A DNA stretch of 30,107 nucleotides from SG8-41 sp029864385 (GTDB taxonomy: Bacteria; Pseudomonadota; Gammaproteobacteria; Burkholderiales; SG8-41): positions 1 to 30,107 of the forward strand of contig JAOTTL010000020.1 of the NCBI GenBank assembly GCA_029864385.1, in the 5' to 3' direction. This document shows positions 15,378 through 22,569 of the stretch, piece by piece. The notes beneath the pieces were generated by a model. The model was not told the DNA's origin and made no database searches. It saw nothing but the letters and a program-made list of their open reading frames with translations. Every line of letters starts with the position of its first letter. The first letter of the stretch is position 1. A program made the translations under genes and the position numbers.

Positions 15378-16562
15378 ATGAACGACATGTTCGTGTTAAC
15401 TGAAGATCAGCAGGCGATCCTGGACACGGTCCGTCGCTTCGTCGAGCAGGAGATCAAGCCGCGCTCGGCCGCGCTCGACGCGAGACAGAATCCCGAAGAG
15501 TGTTTCTCGTGGGAGCTTGTGGAAAAAGCCCACGAGCTCGGCATCCGCACCATGACCCTCGGGGAGCAGTGGGGCGGGCTCGGGCTCGACTCGCTCACCA
15601 CCGCGATGGTGGTCGAGGAGCTTGCGATCGGCGACATAGGTGTCTCGGTCGTCATGGCCCAGACCTTCAAGATCGCCCAACTGATGGAGAAAGCCTTCAA
15701 CGACGAGCAGCGCGCGCGGGTGCTGCCCGTCTTCGCGAAAGATCCACGAGGCGTGCTCGCGATCGGCATGTCGGAGCCCGGCAATGGCTCAGACAAGCAC
15801 ACCAACCAGCCAGTGCCGTTTCGCACCAGCGCGGAGCGCACCCGCGGGGGCTGGATCGTGAACGGCATGAAGCACTTCATCTCCAACGGCAACCGGGCGA
15901 GCCACTACCTCGTCATGGTCCAGACGGACCGGCAAAAGGCGATGGCGAACGGCTCGACGTGCTTCCTGCTCGAACGGGGCCATCCCGGCTTCACGATCGG
16001 GCGGATTCACGACAAGATGGGCGAGCGACTGGCGAACAATGCCGAGCTCATCTTCCAGGGCTGCGTCATTCCCGACGAAAATGTGGTGGGCGAGATCAAC
16101 AAAGGCTCCGAAGTATTTGCCCAGTTCTCGCCTCAGTCCAACGCCTACGCGGGAGCTACCGTGCTGGGTGTCGCCATCGCGCTGCATCGCAAGGCCATCG
16201 AATGGGCCAGGCTGCGGGTGCAGGGCGGCAAACGTCTGGTCGAGCATGACGGCATCCGCGCCCAGCTCGCGGAGATGCGGATGCTAATTGATGCCTCGCG
16301 CTCGTACATCCACCGTGCCTGCTGGCTCGCGGACCATCCGCAATCCGGCTGGGACAAGACGCTCGGCGCGCTGCCGAAGGCGATGGCCTCGCAGTCCGCT
16401 TGGAAGATCGCTACCTGGACCATGGAGATCCACGGCGGTCACGGTTACATGAAGGAAGCGGGAGTGGAGAAACTCGTGCGCGATGCCGCCGCGTTCCTGC
16501 ACTCGGACGGCGTCAATCGCACGCTGTTCCTGAAGGCCGCGAACACGATGTTCCGTGATTGA
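15378..16562 (+). CDS. Acyl-CoA dehydrogenase-family flavoprotein
   Basis: The 394-residue protein follows the family order: N-terminal helical domain (TEDQQAILDTVRRFVEQEI), GEQWGGLGLDSL, the FAD/substrate loop MSEPGNGSD (from Met131), the beta domain with GWIVNGMKHFISNG, and the C-terminal block MEIHGGHGYMKEAG (around 349-362). In short- and medium-chain enzymes the catalytic base is the Glu of the EGT motif; here the matching segment reads HSDGVNR, with Asp377 at that position. It may use Asp, or a base elsewhere as in isovaleryl-type enzymes. ATG 15378 fits the normal start; the frame is open further upstream into the divergent MFS gene but is not protein-like there. The HpcH/HpaI gene follows after 184 bp. 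Confidence 0.93.
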   Translation: MNDMFVLTEDQQAILDTVRRFVEQEIKPRSAALDARQNPEECFSWELVEKAHELGIRTMTLGEQWGGLGLDSLTTAMVVEELAIGDIGVSVVMAQTFKIAQLMEKAFNDEQRARVLPVFAKDPRGVLAIGMSEPGNGSDKHTNQPVPFRTSAERTRGGWIVNGMKHFISNGNRASHYLVMVQTDRQKAMANGSTCFLLERGHPGFTIGRIHDKMGERLANNAELIFQGCVIPDENVVGEINKGSEVFAQFSPQSNAYAGATVLGVAIALHRKAIEWARLRVQGGKRLVEHDGIRAQLAEMRMLIDASRSYIHRACWLADHPQSGWDKTLGALPKAMASQSAWKIATWTMEIHGGHGYMKEAGVEKLVRDAAAFLHSDGVNRTLFLKAANTMFRD

Positions 16563-16576
16563 CGGGGATCATCCCG

Positions 16577-16600
16577 ATCGCGAAATCATGCGATTTTTCT
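16577..16600 (+). terminator. Weak intrinsic terminator after the acyl-CoA dehydrogenase
   Basis: ATCGC (16577-16581) pairs with GCGAT (16590-16594) and is followed by TTTTCTT. The stem is only 5 bp, and an alternative AAATC/GATTT pairing overlaps it, so termination is likely partial. Confidence 0.35.
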
Positions 16601-16746
16601 TGCCGATTCCGGCCAGGACATCGCCGTTCTCCGCTTTGACACAGTAGGTAATCGTGCCCCTTGACGCGAGCGCGGAGGAAGTGGAAGCTTTTCCCGCACG
16701 CGAGTGCGCACCCCTTCCCGCGCGCCAACCTGAAAGGAACCCAGCA

Positions 16747-17613
16747 ATGGCTGAAATACCCCGCCTCAACGGCGCGATCCGGGCTCTCGAGCAGGGCAAG
16801 CCCGCCATCACGACCTTCGCGCCCCCGGAGATCGGGATGGCGCAGGCGATCAACGCGGCGCCGTACGACGCCGTGGTCTTCGAGATGGAGCACAACCCGT
16901 TCGACGTGCAGCTGCTCCGCAACTGCATGCAGTACATGCTCGATCGCCGGCAGATCCTCAGGTCCGGCAGCATCGCACCGGCCGTCACGCCGATGGTGCG
17001 CATTCCCGTGAACGGCGGCGAGATGAACCAGTTCATCGCCAAGCAGGTGCTCGATATCGGCGTCTACGGCATCGTCTGGCCGCACGTCAGCACGGTGGAA
17101 GAAGCCCGCAATGCGGTCGTCGCGTGCCGTTACGCGCGGCCCCCGTCCGCGCCAAACTACGAGCCGCCCGGACAGCGGGGCGACGCGCCGAAGAACGCCG
17201 CGCCGTACTGGGGCCTCACGGCGCAGGAGTACTACAAACGCGCCGATGTGTGGCCGCTCAATCCCCAGGGCGAAATCCTGGTCGGGATCCAGTGCGAGGA
17301 AGTACGCGGGATCAAGAACCTGCCGAAGATACTCGAGCAGGTGCCGGGGATCGGCTTCGTTCTGATCGGGGAAGGCGACCTCTCGCAGGATCTCGGCCTG
17401 CCGCGACAGTACGATCATCCCACGGTTGCGGCGGCGATCGACGAGATCCTGGCCATCTGCAAGGCGCACAACGTGGTCTGCGGCCACCCGCACGCGGACG
17501 CGAAGAACATCGAGGCGCTCGTTGCAAAGGGCTACCGCTGGCTGATGACGTTGCCCACTTATTCGTTCGCCGGGCTCGAGAAGGGGCTGAAGGCCTCGGG
17601 CCGCGCTCCTTGA
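16747..17613 (+). CDS. HpcH/HpaI-family class II aldolase
   Basis: The 288-residue protein has the metal-dependent pyruvate aldolase pattern: YDAVVFEMEHNPFD near the N-terminus, GVYGIVWPHVSTVEEA in the middle, a metal-binding glutamate in GIQCEEVRG (Glu184) and a metal-binding aspartate in GEGDLSQDLG (Asp211), then GHPHADAKN near the end. It would catalyse retro-aldol cleavage of a 4-hydroxy-2-oxoacid or similar compound to give pyruvate or a close analogue. An insertion of about 35 residues (around 135-170, PPSAPNYEPPGQRG and onward) is typical of one HpcH/HpaI subgroup. The AAAGGAAC site precedes the ATG at 16747. The location after an acyl-CoA dehydrogenase suggests shared catabolism, which is inference. 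Confidence 0.92.
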   Translation: MAEIPRLNGAIRALEQGKPAITTFAPPEIGMAQAINAAPYDAVVFEMEHNPFDVQLLRNCMQYMLDRRQILRSGSIAPAVTPMVRIPVNGGEMNQFIAKQVLDIGVYGIVWPHVSTVEEARNAVVACRYARPPSAPNYEPPGQRGDAPKNAAPYWGLTAQEYYKRADVWPLNPQGEILVGIQCEEVRGIKNLPKILEQVPGIGFVLIGEGDLSQDLGLPRQYDHPTVAAAIDEILAICKAHNVVCGHPHADAKNIEALVAKGYRWLMTLPTYSFAGLEKGLKASGRAP

Positions 17614-17639
17614 GCGCGGAATTGTGAATGTTGAATGTT

Positions 17640-17815
17640 AAATGATGAATGGACGTTTGTTCTTCTTGGCGCGCTTGGCGTCTTGGCGGTTCAACTTAAG
17701 TTCTTGCTCCTCGCGGCGCCTCGGCGGTTCAACTTGTTCCGCTTTCTGCTTTCTGCTTTCTGCTTTCTGCTTTCTGCTTTCTGCCTTCCGCCTTCTGACT
17801 TCTGACTTCTGACTT
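17640..17815. repeat. Mixed block: GGCGTCTTGGCGG phrase and TTTCTGC / TTCTGAC 7-mers
   Basis: Two CTTGGCG-rich phrases ending in GGCGGTTCAACTT (about 17667-17732) are followed by at least five TTTCTGC 7-mers (about 17748-17785) and three TTCTGAC 7-mers (about 17793-17815). There is no gene here. The block ends where the terminator of the 27-codon gene begins. Confidence 0.85.
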
Positions 17816-17825
17816 CACAAAAGAA

Positions 17826-17858
17826 AACGCCCCGGGGACGCAAGGTCCGCGGGGCGTT
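17826..17858 (-). terminator. Intrinsic terminator of the 27-codon gene
   Basis: On the minus strand, AACGCCCCGCGGAC pairs with GTCCCCGGGGCGTT (one internal mismatch, short loop) and is followed by TTCTTTT. The outer 8 bp are perfect and GC-rich. On the plus strand the hairpin is followed by CGTATT, so it is directional for the minus strand. It lies 22 nt after the stop codon at 17881. Confidence 0.8.
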
Positions 17859-17880
17859 CGTATTGCCAAGGCACGCCGGC

Positions 17881-17964
17881 CTAGCGCCGGTCGAACGTCC
17901 TCAATTCGCGGGTTGATCCGCTGTTCGAGCCACGCATGCCGGTGTTGCCTTTAGGGTCTCTCAC
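17881..17964 (-). CDS. 27-residue microprotein with exceptional ribosome binding site
   Basis: GTG at 17964-17962 opens a 27-codon frame reading MRDPKGNTGMRGSNSG then STRELRTFDRR and ends in TAG at 17881-17883. I do not recognise it. It is basic (seven Arg plus one Lys), Gly/Ser-rich in the middle, and has no membrane segment. What makes it credible is its context: a 15-nt Shine-Dalgarno stretch (17966-17980) at ideal spacing, an extended -10-like TGCTAGACT just upstream, and its own strong terminator 22 nt after the stop. The whole transcript would be about 170 nt. It could be a secreted or nucleic-acid-binding peptide, or the leader of a small RNA whose translation matters more than its product. 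Neighbours (HpcH/HpaI aldolase on the left, amidohydrolase on the right) are on the other strand. Confidence 0.6.
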   Translation of the reverse strand: MRDPKGNTGMRGSNSGSTRELRTFDRR

Positions 17965-17965
17965 A

Positions 17966-17980
17966 GGATCACCTCCTTTC
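17966..17980 (-). promoter_or_regulatory. Full-length Shine-Dalgarno matching the 16S rRNA 3' tail
   Basis: The minus strand reads GAAAGGAGGTGATCC, seven bases (counted from GGAGG) before the GTG start. Its complement, GGATCACCTCCTTTC, is the well-known 3' end of betaproteobacterial 16S rRNA. Most ribosome binding sites pair with 4-6 bases; this one could pair with about 13-15. Confidence 0.8.
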
Positions 17981-17997
17981 GAAATTGACCAGCGCGT

Positions 17998-18006
17998 AGT
18001 CTAGCA
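17998..18006 (-). promoter_or_regulatory. Candidate extended -10 promoter of the 27-codon gene
   Basis: TGCTAGACT on the minus strand gives an extended -10 (TGn plus TAGACT, four of six matches). No good -35 box is seen 16-18 bp upstream. It would start transcription about 25-30 nt before the GTG. Confidence 0.35.
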
Positions 18007-18025
18007 GAAAATAAAAGGAGCGGTG

Positions 18026-18095
18026 GGTCGTGATTGGCGAGTCGTGAGTCGACCGTCCCATCACCCATCACCGGTCACCCGTCACCCGTCCGCAC
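18026..18095. repeat. GTCGTGA / GTCACCC 7-nt repeat block
   Basis: GGGTCGTGATTGGCGAGTCG on the left is loosely complementary to CATCACC and GTCACCC units on the right (about 18060-18090). A CATAAT box (18102-18107) follows directly, upstream of the amidohydrolase gene at 18150. Confidence 0.7.
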
Positions 18096-18149
18096 GTAGG
18101 GCATAATAGCCGCCAGTGCTCCACCATCTTCAGAGAGGAAGGAAAAACC

Positions 18150-18968
18150 ATGCTTATCGTCGACTCGCAGGTCCATATCTGGACGAGTGGAACGCCGGTC
18201 AGTGTCCACCGTCAGGTCTCCGCCTATACCAAAGAGGAGTTGTTGCGGGATATGGATGAGGCTGGCGTGCGCGCGGCGGTGCTGCATCCGCCAAGCTGGG
18301 ACCACAAGGCGAACGAGGTCGCGATCGAAGCGGCACGGCAGCATTCGGACCGCCTTGCGGTGCTTGGCTACTTTGACGTAGGCCGCGCGGAGAACCACTC
18401 GCTGGTCGATACCTGGAAAAAACAACCCGGAATGCTCGGGCTGCGGTTCGCGTTCCTGCGGCCGGGCGAGGAGAACTGGCTCATCGACGGCACCATGGAT
18501 TGGCTCTGGCCGGCGGCCGAGCGCGCCGGGCTGCCGGTAGGGCTGCTGCTGGCGCCGGGTCGCGCCAAGGCGATCCCTGACATCGCCGCGAAGCACCCGA
18601 AGCTGCGGCTCCTGATCGACCATATGGCTCGCGCCCGCGGCAGCAAGGATGACGCAAGTTTCGCAGACCTCGGCGATCTGCTCGCCCTCGCCAAGTACCC
18701 CAACGTCGCCGTGAAGGCGACCGGCGCGCCCAGCTATTCGAGCGAGCCCTACCCGTACCGCAACATTCACAACTACCTGAAGCAGATCTTCGACGCCTTC
18801 GGTCCCACCCGGATGTTCTGGGGCACCGACATCACCCGCATGCCCTGCTCCTGGCGCCAGTGCATCACCCTCTTCACGGAAGAGCTGCCCTGGCTCAAGG
18901 GGCCCGATCTGGAGCTGGTAATGGGAAGGGCGGTATGCGACTGGATCGGTTGGAAACTCTCAGCCTGA
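18150..18968 (+). CDS. Amidohydrolase 2-family (PF04909-type) TIM-barrel hydrolase
   Basis: The 272-residue protein has the family pattern: MLIVDSQVHIW at the start (Asp5, His9; the first metal-type His of DxHxH is Gln7), GLRFAFLRPGEENW, LRLLIDHMARARG with His158, NVAVKATGAPSY, and the C-terminal catalytic-type aspartate Asp227 in FWGTDITRMP. Members hydrolyse lactones or decarboxylate aromatic acids, with or without metal; the Gln7 hints at a weak or absent metal site. An AGAGGAAGGAAA run precedes the ATG by a good spacing. It stands alone between repeat blocks; the substrate is not evident. Confidence 0.9.
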   Translation: MLIVDSQVHIWTSGTPVSVHRQVSAYTKEELLRDMDEAGVRAAVLHPPSWDHKANEVAIEAARQHSDRLAVLGYFDVGRAENHSLVDTWKKQPGMLGLRFAFLRPGEENWLIDGTMDWLWPAAERAGLPVGLLLAPGRAKAIPDIAAKHPKLRLLIDHMARARGSKDDASFADLGDLLALAKYPNVAVKATGAPSYSSEPYPYRNIHNYLKQIFDAFGPTRMFWGTDITRMPCSWRQCITLFTEELPWLKGPDLELVMGRAVCDWIGWKLSA

Positions 18969-19280
18969 GAAAGGGCGTGAATGGTGAACGGACCGGAGCT
19001 TCCGTAAATCGTGAATCGTAAATCGGACTGCGTGCAGAACCCAGAATTAGCCGCAGATAAACGCAGATAAACACAGATTTACCTACCCAGAGATTAGAAA
19101 TACCAAAAACAAGAGCAAAATCGTTTAACCGCCGATGGACGCCGGTAAACTTCAAAATTGAACCGCCAAACCGCAAGAAAGAACAAATCTCTACTTCCGT
19201 TCACCAGTCACTAGTCACGGGGTCAAAACCCGTCAGTCGTCACTTTTTCAGCACTGGTCACTGGTCACGCCTCGAGAAAT
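18969..19280. repeat. Intergenic repeat region with inverted copy D2
   Basis: The 312-bp gap has GTGAATCGTAAATCG units (about 19008-19025), the inverted copy D2 (19033-19072, identical over 40 bp to the complement of 7921-7960), an AACCGCCGATGG phrase, and GTCACTAGTCAC-type 7-mers at about 19202-19268. I see no gene. Confidence 0.85.
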
Positions 19281-21131
19281 CTAGCGCCTTACTGCAAAAT
19301 GCAGCCCCCAGCCAATCGCCGCATAAAAAGCGATTGCCAGCCACAGCACACCGGCTAATTGGAAAGTCTCCCAGCGGTCGAGGTGGCCGGCGTGGGCCGC
19401 GACGAAATACAGCATGAACATGCCGTAACTGGCCGCGGCCCATACGCCGATCACCGGTAGGACCGCCAAAGCGCGCCAGCGCCGCTGGTAGAGATAGGTC
19501 AGCAGGCGCGCCGTGAAATAGATAAAAAACGCAAGGCCGATGATCACCGGTGCTGCCACCGTCACGGCCGTGAGCGCCATCAGGCCGAGCTTGGAATACT
19601 CGCCCCCCTGCCATAGCTTCCACCATTCCACGGGCCAGCTGCGCTTGCGCGATTCCCATTGCTTTTGCGCCGCTTCAGCCGTCTGGCGCACGCCGGCGTC
19701 CGGGTCCTGACGCGCGCTTGCGATCAGCGCCTGCCGCTCGTCGGTTTCGGTGCGCGGCGAGCCGAGCCAGCTCACGGCCATGCGTCGTACGAACGGATCG
19801 GCATCCGCCAAGCCTTGTCTGATAATGCGCTCGCGCTGCTGGTCGCCCGGTTCGGCTCGCAGCATCGTCGCGAGCACGACCACTCGAACCTTGGCGTCCG
19901 GGTCCTTCGCGCCGGTCTCGAGCTGCGGGCGGAAATCCTGCGCGCGGCGCTTGTAGCGCGAGTTGTGGACGAACTGCCGGCCGAGCGCGCCGTAGGCGGC
20001 GCGCCGCACTTGCGGATCGGGGTGCGACATGGCCGCAGTGAGCTGCGGGATCAGCTTGCGTTTGTCGAATTCGTCGTCAGGCGAGCCGTCGATGTAAGGG
20101 AAGAGCTCAAGCGCGGCGGCGGCGATGCGAGGATCGTCGTCGCGCGCGAGTGCAAGAACCCCCTCGCGCCACGCCACATCGCGCCGGTTCACCCGCAGCG
20201 GACCGATGGCCTTCAATCGGCTCTCGACCGGCAGCGAGCGATCCAGCGCCACTGCCATCGGCTCGCGGCCCGCATAGAGCTGGTTACCGTCGATGATGCG
20301 CACGCCGTGCGCCGCGGCGTTGCTCACGTTGCGGAGCGGATCCCGCGTCGCCGCCGCGAGCAGCGGCTTCGCCAGTGGGTAATGCGCGTTCGAGTAGGCC
20401 AGCGCGTAGATCGCGTGGACCCGGACGCGGTAGTTTTTGTCCTCCGCGAGCGCCGCGGCTAGCGCGTCGAGCACGGCTAGAGGAAGCTGCGGGCCCATGC
20501 CCTTCGCGATGGTCCTGAACGCGCGTGCCAGGTCTTCGCGCTCGCCCGCTCGCTTACCGGTCGCAAAGCGTGCGTTCATGGCCGTGAACACCTCCCCGGG
20601 CAGCGCCTGCGCAGCGCCGATGTCGCCCAGCGCGTTGATCGCAGTACTGTAGAGCCATGTCAAATGCCGCTGCTCGAGAATACGCACGATCCGTTGCACC
20701 ACATCCTCGCTGATGCGATTCTTCGCCGCGACTTTGCCCGCTGCCTCTGTGGACGCCGACAGAACGGCATCGTCCTGCCCGGTGAGCACCGTACTCGCAA
20801 GCATCTGCATGGCGTCGTCCGGCAAAGCCTGGCGATGGCCGACGCCACCCAGGCCCCGCAGCGCCACGAAGCGCACCTTCTCGCTCGGATCGCTGCGCGC
20901 CGATTCGACCAGCATCGCCACTGCCGCTGCGTCCGGCTCGCGCGCAGCCGCCGCGTCCTGCAGCGCCTTTGACCGCGCCTCCGGATCGCCGCTCGCGAGG
21001 CGCGCGCGCACCGCGAACTCGCTGCGCCACATCTTCATCGTGAGCGGCAGCAGCACGCGGTCCCACATCATCACCACCGCCCACAGCACGAAGGGCGCGA
21101 GGATCAGGGCGATGAGCGGAGTCCGGCGCAT
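19281..21131 (-). CDS. Membrane-anchored HEAT-repeat protein
   Basis: The 616-residue protein starts with a membrane helix (residues 5-24, LIALILAPFVLWAVVMMW) and ends with three more (around 508-532, 545-563 and 580-610). The long middle is a series of helical HEAT-like repeats of about 30-40 residues with the usual alternation, for example SEKVRFVALRGLGGVG, NYRVRVHAIYALAYS, DPRIAAAALELFPYI, DPQVRRAAYGALGRQ, DAKVRVVVLATMLRA and DPFVRRMAVSWLG. I infer a scaffold, placed on the cytoplasmic or periplasmic side, that binds a partner protein. No enzyme signature (no phycobilin lyase context) is seen. Upstream of the ATG the sequence is TAGGGTT. The gene stands alone, with no partner beside it. 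Confidence 0.85.
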   Translation of the reverse strand: MRRTPLIALILAPFVLWAVVMMWDRVLLPLTMKMWRSEFAVRARLASGDPEARSKALQDAAAAREPDAAAVAMLVESARSDPSEKVRFVALRGLGGVGHRQALPDDAMQMLASTVLTGQDDAVLSASTEAAGKVAAKNRISEDVVQRIVRILEQRHLTWLYSTAINALGDIGAAQALPGEVFTAMNARFATGKRAGEREDLARAFRTIAKGMGPQLPLAVLDALAAALAEDKNYRVRVHAIYALAYSNAHYPLAKPLLAAATRDPLRNVSNAAAHGVRIIDGNQLYAGREPMAVALDRSLPVESRLKAIGPLRVNRRDVAWREGVLALARDDDPRIAAAALELFPYIDGSPDDEFDKRKLIPQLTAAMSHPDPQVRRAAYGALGRQFVHNSRYKRRAQDFRPQLETGAKDPDAKVRVVVLATMLRAEPGDQQRERIIRQGLADADPFVRRMAVSWLGSPRTETDERQALIASARQDPDAGVRQTAEAAQKQWESRKRSWPVEWWKLWQGGEYSKLGLMALTAVTVAAPVIIGLAFFIYFTARLLTYLYQRRWRALAVLPVIGVWAAASYGMFMLYFVAAHAGHLDRWETFQLAGVLWLAIAFYAAIGWGLHFAVRR

Positions 21132-21510
21132 GAACCCTATGATGCCTCAGCGCAAGGGTGCTATGAAGCGCTTCGCGCACAAAAAGCGTGACGAGTGACG
21201 AGTGACGACTGACGAGTGACGACTGACGAGTGACGGGTGACGGGACGTAAAGGATGAAGGCGGCAGGATGGCCCAGAGCTTTCCCTGTATGCCACCCTTA
21301 GCGTTACCTTCGCGTCCTTAGCGACCGTTGCGGTGAAGCTTTAATCATTGTCCATTCACCATTCACGCCACTCAGTATGTTGGCGGGTGATCAGTGACGA
21401 AGTGATAGGGTAGCGGCATCACCAACTTCCATCACCATTAGCCATCACCATCAATCATCACTTTTTCTCATCTTATCTATGATACATTCGACCGTCAGGA
21501 GTCTCGGTCC
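21132..21510. repeat. Divergent intergenic region with three repeat types, including palindrome A4
   Basis: From left to right: GTGACGAGTGACGAGTGACG-type direct 7-mers (21188-21243, about eight units), a CCCTGTATGCCACCC phrase followed by GCGTCCTTAGCG (21282-21342, related to the 28140-28190 copy), a short GTCCATTCACCATTCACG run, and palindrome A4 (left arm about 21384-21409, right arm about 21416-21463 with four CATCACC units). A TATGAT box at 21478-21483 and AGGAG before 21511 belong to the dehydrogenase gene. Confidence 0.8.
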
Positions 21511-22467
21511 ATGAGCAAACCCGTCTGCATTGTCTGGATGAACGAAGCGAACGTCTACGAGCAGGCGCTGGCGCGTGCCAGCCTGGCCGAGCGGTTCGAA
21601 TTCCATGGCGTGCGTGCCGACCAGAAGATCCCCGCCGAGCTCGCGGCGCGTTGTGAGGTGCTTCTCGGCTGGCGGCCTGCCCCGGGGGTTCTCGCCGGCA
21701 TGCCGCGGTTACGCTGGATCCAGAGCTCGACAGCGGGCATGGACCAATGGCTTGCCGATCGGGACTTGCGCGAGGACATCATCCTTACCTGCGCCCGCGG
21801 CTCGCATCGCGTGCAGATGCCGGAAAATATTCTGGCAGCGCTTTTCTTCCTTACCAAGCCCTTCATGGCCTGCGTGCTGGATCAGCGCGAGAGCCGCTGG
21901 ACCCGCCGCATCTCTGAGCCGCTCGTCGGCAAGACGCTCGGCATCCTCGGTCTCGGCGCGGTCGGACGGGAGCTCGCGCGCAAGGCCGATGCGCTCGAGT
22001 TGAAGGTCATCGGCACCAAGCGCTCGCCGGTGCTGATCCCGCACGTCGCGAAAGTCTACCCGCCGGAGGCGACCGATGACGTCCTCGGCGCATCCGATTT
22101 CGTACTGTTGCTGCTGCCGCCAACGCCCGAGACCGAGAACTTCATGAATGCGAAACGCTTTCGCGCTATGCGGCCGAGCGCCTACTTTCTGAATTTCGCG
22201 CGCGGTGCGCTGGTTGTCGACGACGATCTCATCGAGGCCGTGCGCTCGAAGACCATCGCCGGGGCGGTGCTCGATGTTTTCCGCAAGGAGCCGTTGCCCT
22301 CCGACCATCCGTTCTGGACGACCGAGGGTATCGTGGTCTTGCCGCACATCGGCGGGCTCCACCCGCACCGCGACGAAGCGGTCGCAGAAGTGTTCCTCGC
22401 CAACGCGCGGCGCTTTGTGGCGGGAGAGCCGCTCGAGAGCGTGGTGGACAGGAAGCTCGGCTACTGA
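21511..22467 (+). CDS. D-2-hydroxyacid dehydrogenase-family protein
   Basis: The 318-residue protein has an intact catalytic triad and NAD-binding site: GLGAVGRELA (from Gly147) for NAD, Arg231 in NFARGALVVDDD, Glu260 in VFRKEPLPSDHPFW and His279 in LPHIGGLHPHRDEA. It reduces a 2-oxoacid or oxidises a 2-hydroxyacid; the SWRPAPGVL-type N-terminal domain resembles the glyoxylate/hydroxypyruvate reductase branch. AGGAG lies about nine bases before the ATG. A second dehydrogenase of the HIBADH family follows 102 bp downstream, with a repeat block between, so the two may act on related substrates (inference). Confidence 0.93.
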   Translation: MSKPVCIVWMNEANVYEQALARASLAERFEFHGVRADQKIPAELAARCEVLLGWRPAPGVLAGMPRLRWIQSSTAGMDQWLADRDLREDIILTCARGSHRVQMPENILAALFFLTKPFMACVLDQRESRWTRRISEPLVGKTLGILGLGAVGRELARKADALELKVIGTKRSPVLIPHVAKVYPPEATDDVLGASDFVLLLLPPTPETENFMNAKRFRAMRPSAYFLNFARGALVVDDDLIEAVRSKTIAGAVLDVFRKEPLPSDHPFWTTEGIVVLPHIGGLHPHRDEAVAEVFLANARRFVAGEPLESVVDRKLGY

Positions 22468-22470
22468 AAA

Positions 22471-22553
22471 TCCGTGAATGGTGAATGGACCGGAATTCCC
22501 GTGAATCGTAAATTCACCGTTCACTGGTCACTCGTCACTCGTCACGCAGTATC
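22471..22553. repeat. GTGAATG / GTCACTC inverted 7-nt block
   Basis: GTGAATGGTGAATGG and GTGAATCGTAAATTC on the left face TTCACTGGTCACTCGTCAC units on the right (7-nt phase). TATCTT at 22550-22555 and AAAAAGG follow at once, close to the ATG at 22570. Confidence 0.75.
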
Positions 22554-22569
22554 TTAAAAAGGTATCGTC

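Noticed and set aside
17966..17980. 3' end of a 16S rRNA gene on the plus strand
   Set aside because: Only the last 15 nt match; no upstream helix 45 or other rRNA sequence is present, so it is read as a ribosome site on the minus strand.
17640..18149. CRISPR-like array of short repeats
   Set aside because: The repeats are 7 nt tandem with no spacers, and no cas genes are present.
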